Assembly: GCF_001758465.1 (NCBI RefSeq)
Contig: NZ_MJIC01000017.1
Coordinates: 1 to 64,000, forward strand
Reading direction: 5' to 3'
Origin: Marisediminitalea lipolytica
GTDB taxonomy: Bacteria > Pseudomonadota > Gammaproteobacteria > Enterobacterales > Alteromonadaceae
DNA: 64,000 nucleotides
Under the pieces are notes generated by a model. The model did not search any database. It worked only from the letters and a program-made list of their open reading frames with translations, and was not told the DNA's origin. How positions within the stretch are numbered: position 1 is the first letter of the stretch; each line of letters opens with the position of its first letter. Made by a program: the position numbers and the translations under genes. Shown here in pieces: positions 63,415-64,000 of this stretch.

Positions 63415-64000
63415 TTGCGCAACGTAATATACTTGTTATTGACGTCCGTTTTTATGGCCAGCAGTTTTCCGGTGCAGTCCCAGGTGGCGCTGAATCTGGC
63501 TATGGGGGCAAACTGGAAGCCTTATGTGTATATTGATGAGCATGGCCAGCGGGCTGGCGAAGACCTCCTGTTACTGAACCGCGTACTTGACCGACTCGGC
63601 TATCAACTTAATACCGAAAATCTTCCTGAGCAGCGCATGGCGCTGGAAATTCAGCAGGGGCAGGTGGATGTTGTGCTGGGCGCGGCGTACACCAAAGCCC
63701 GTGAGGCGCAGAACTTTTTTTCTGTGCCTTATCGCAAAGAAATCATTGTCTTAGGCTATCGACATTCCCTCCATCCGGAAATACGCGATATGGATATCAA
63801 CACGTTGCTGGCGCAGGATGGTTTAGTGGCAGTAAATAAAAGCGGCTGGTTTGGCGCGGCATTTAAGCAGGATACACTGGCCCATTACGACAGTAATCTT
63901 GTTCACGCCGAAGGAACGCACCGGCGGATGCAACTGCTCGATATGGATCGGGTGGACGCCGTGGTTGGCGATAGCAAAGTGCTGCAAGCCGCTGCCGACG
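63415..64000 (+). CDS. family 3-type periplasmic solute-binding protein, incomplete
   Basis: The frame runs off the window end, so only about 195 residues are visible. A TTG start at 63415 follows GGGAGA at 5 nt and gives a signal peptide (NVIYLLLTSVFMASSFPVQS). The mature part is SBP_bac_3-like: LAMGANWKPYVYIDEHGQRA near the start, LLNRVLDRLGYQLNTENLPE, then GQVDVVLGAAYTKAREAQNF and FSVPYRKEIIVLGYR. Such proteins bind amino acids or small peptides in the periplasm, or form sensor domains of larger kinases and cyclases; the missing C-terminus decides which. Confidence 0.8.
   Translation, partial: MRNVIYLLLTSVFMASSFPVQSQVALNLAMGANWKPYVYIDEHGQRAGEDLLLLNRVLDRLGYQLNTENLPEQRMALEIQQGQVDVVLGAAYTKAREAQNFFSVPYRKEIIVLGYRHSLHPEIRDMDINTLLAQDGLVAVNKSGWFGAAFKQDTLAHYDSNLVHAEGTHRRMQLLDMDRVDAVVGDSKVLQAAAD

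Overview
The window is chromosomal DNA of a marine-type gammaproteobacterium, most likely Alteromonadales (Alteromonas and relatives). This is inferred from gene content and order: tatABC-tatD-hemB, rhlB-ppx/gppA facing trxA, trxA-trhP-rho, purEK, a DUF2065 gene before purA, and fatty acid cis/trans isomerase. There is no rRNA, tRNA or CRISPR array. The only mobile DNA seen is a broken IS91-type transposase at the left edge.

Layout. 1-720: IS91-family transposase remnant with an in-frame stop. 743-11075: aldehyde dehydrogenase, two MFS transporters, a YdjM-type membrane protein, a beta-oxidation group (ETF-quinone oxidoreductase, a 2,4-dienoyl-CoA reductase-like SDR, an enoyl-CoA hydratase/isomerase) and a LacI-type regulator. 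11100-15322: exported intradiol-dioxygenase-like protein, TPR protein, diguanylate cyclase, class II glutamine amidotransferase. 15436-19889: ABC ATPase plus a 1184-residue fusion of ABC permease and M1 metallopeptidase. 19944-27752: two tiny genes, the cis/trans isomerase Cti, a three-lipoprotein operon (CsgG-like, DUF4810, GNA1162/DUF799), a LysR regulator and envelope proteins. 28072-33626: Tat translocase, TatD nuclease, a 7TMR-DISM diguanylate cyclase and hemB. 33652-39825: RNA and stress housekeeping (ppx/gppA, rhlB, trxA, trhP, rho). 39916-44881: exported M20 hydrolase, hybrid histidine kinase and LysR. 45122-54521: purine genes (purEK, purA), copper chaperone, PQQ-type sugar dehydrogenase, CnoX and small proteins. 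54547-64000: a cell-wall-directed locus.

The most coherent unusual region is the right end. A lipoprotein joins an AmiD-type N-acetylmuramoyl-L-alanine amidase to a PBP4B/YfeW-type serine hydrolase. It shares a strand with an NhaC-type transporter and a lipoprotein gamma-glutamyltransferase. Divergent from it are a lipoprotein NagZ-type glucosaminidase and a NagX-type acyltransferase, followed by an exported solute-binding protein cut by the window end. Together they suggest peptidoglycan fragments being dismantled outside the inner membrane and their parts imported. The other two unexplained systems are the ABC permease-peptidase fusion and the CsgG/DUF4810/GNA1162 lipoprotein trio.

Many long open frames here begin upstream of the likely start. 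Starts were revised from Shine-Dalgarno spacing and signal peptides, for example ETF-QO, Cti, the amidotransferase, trxA, ppx/gppA and the copper chaperone. Several well-formed rho-independent terminators mark operon ends.
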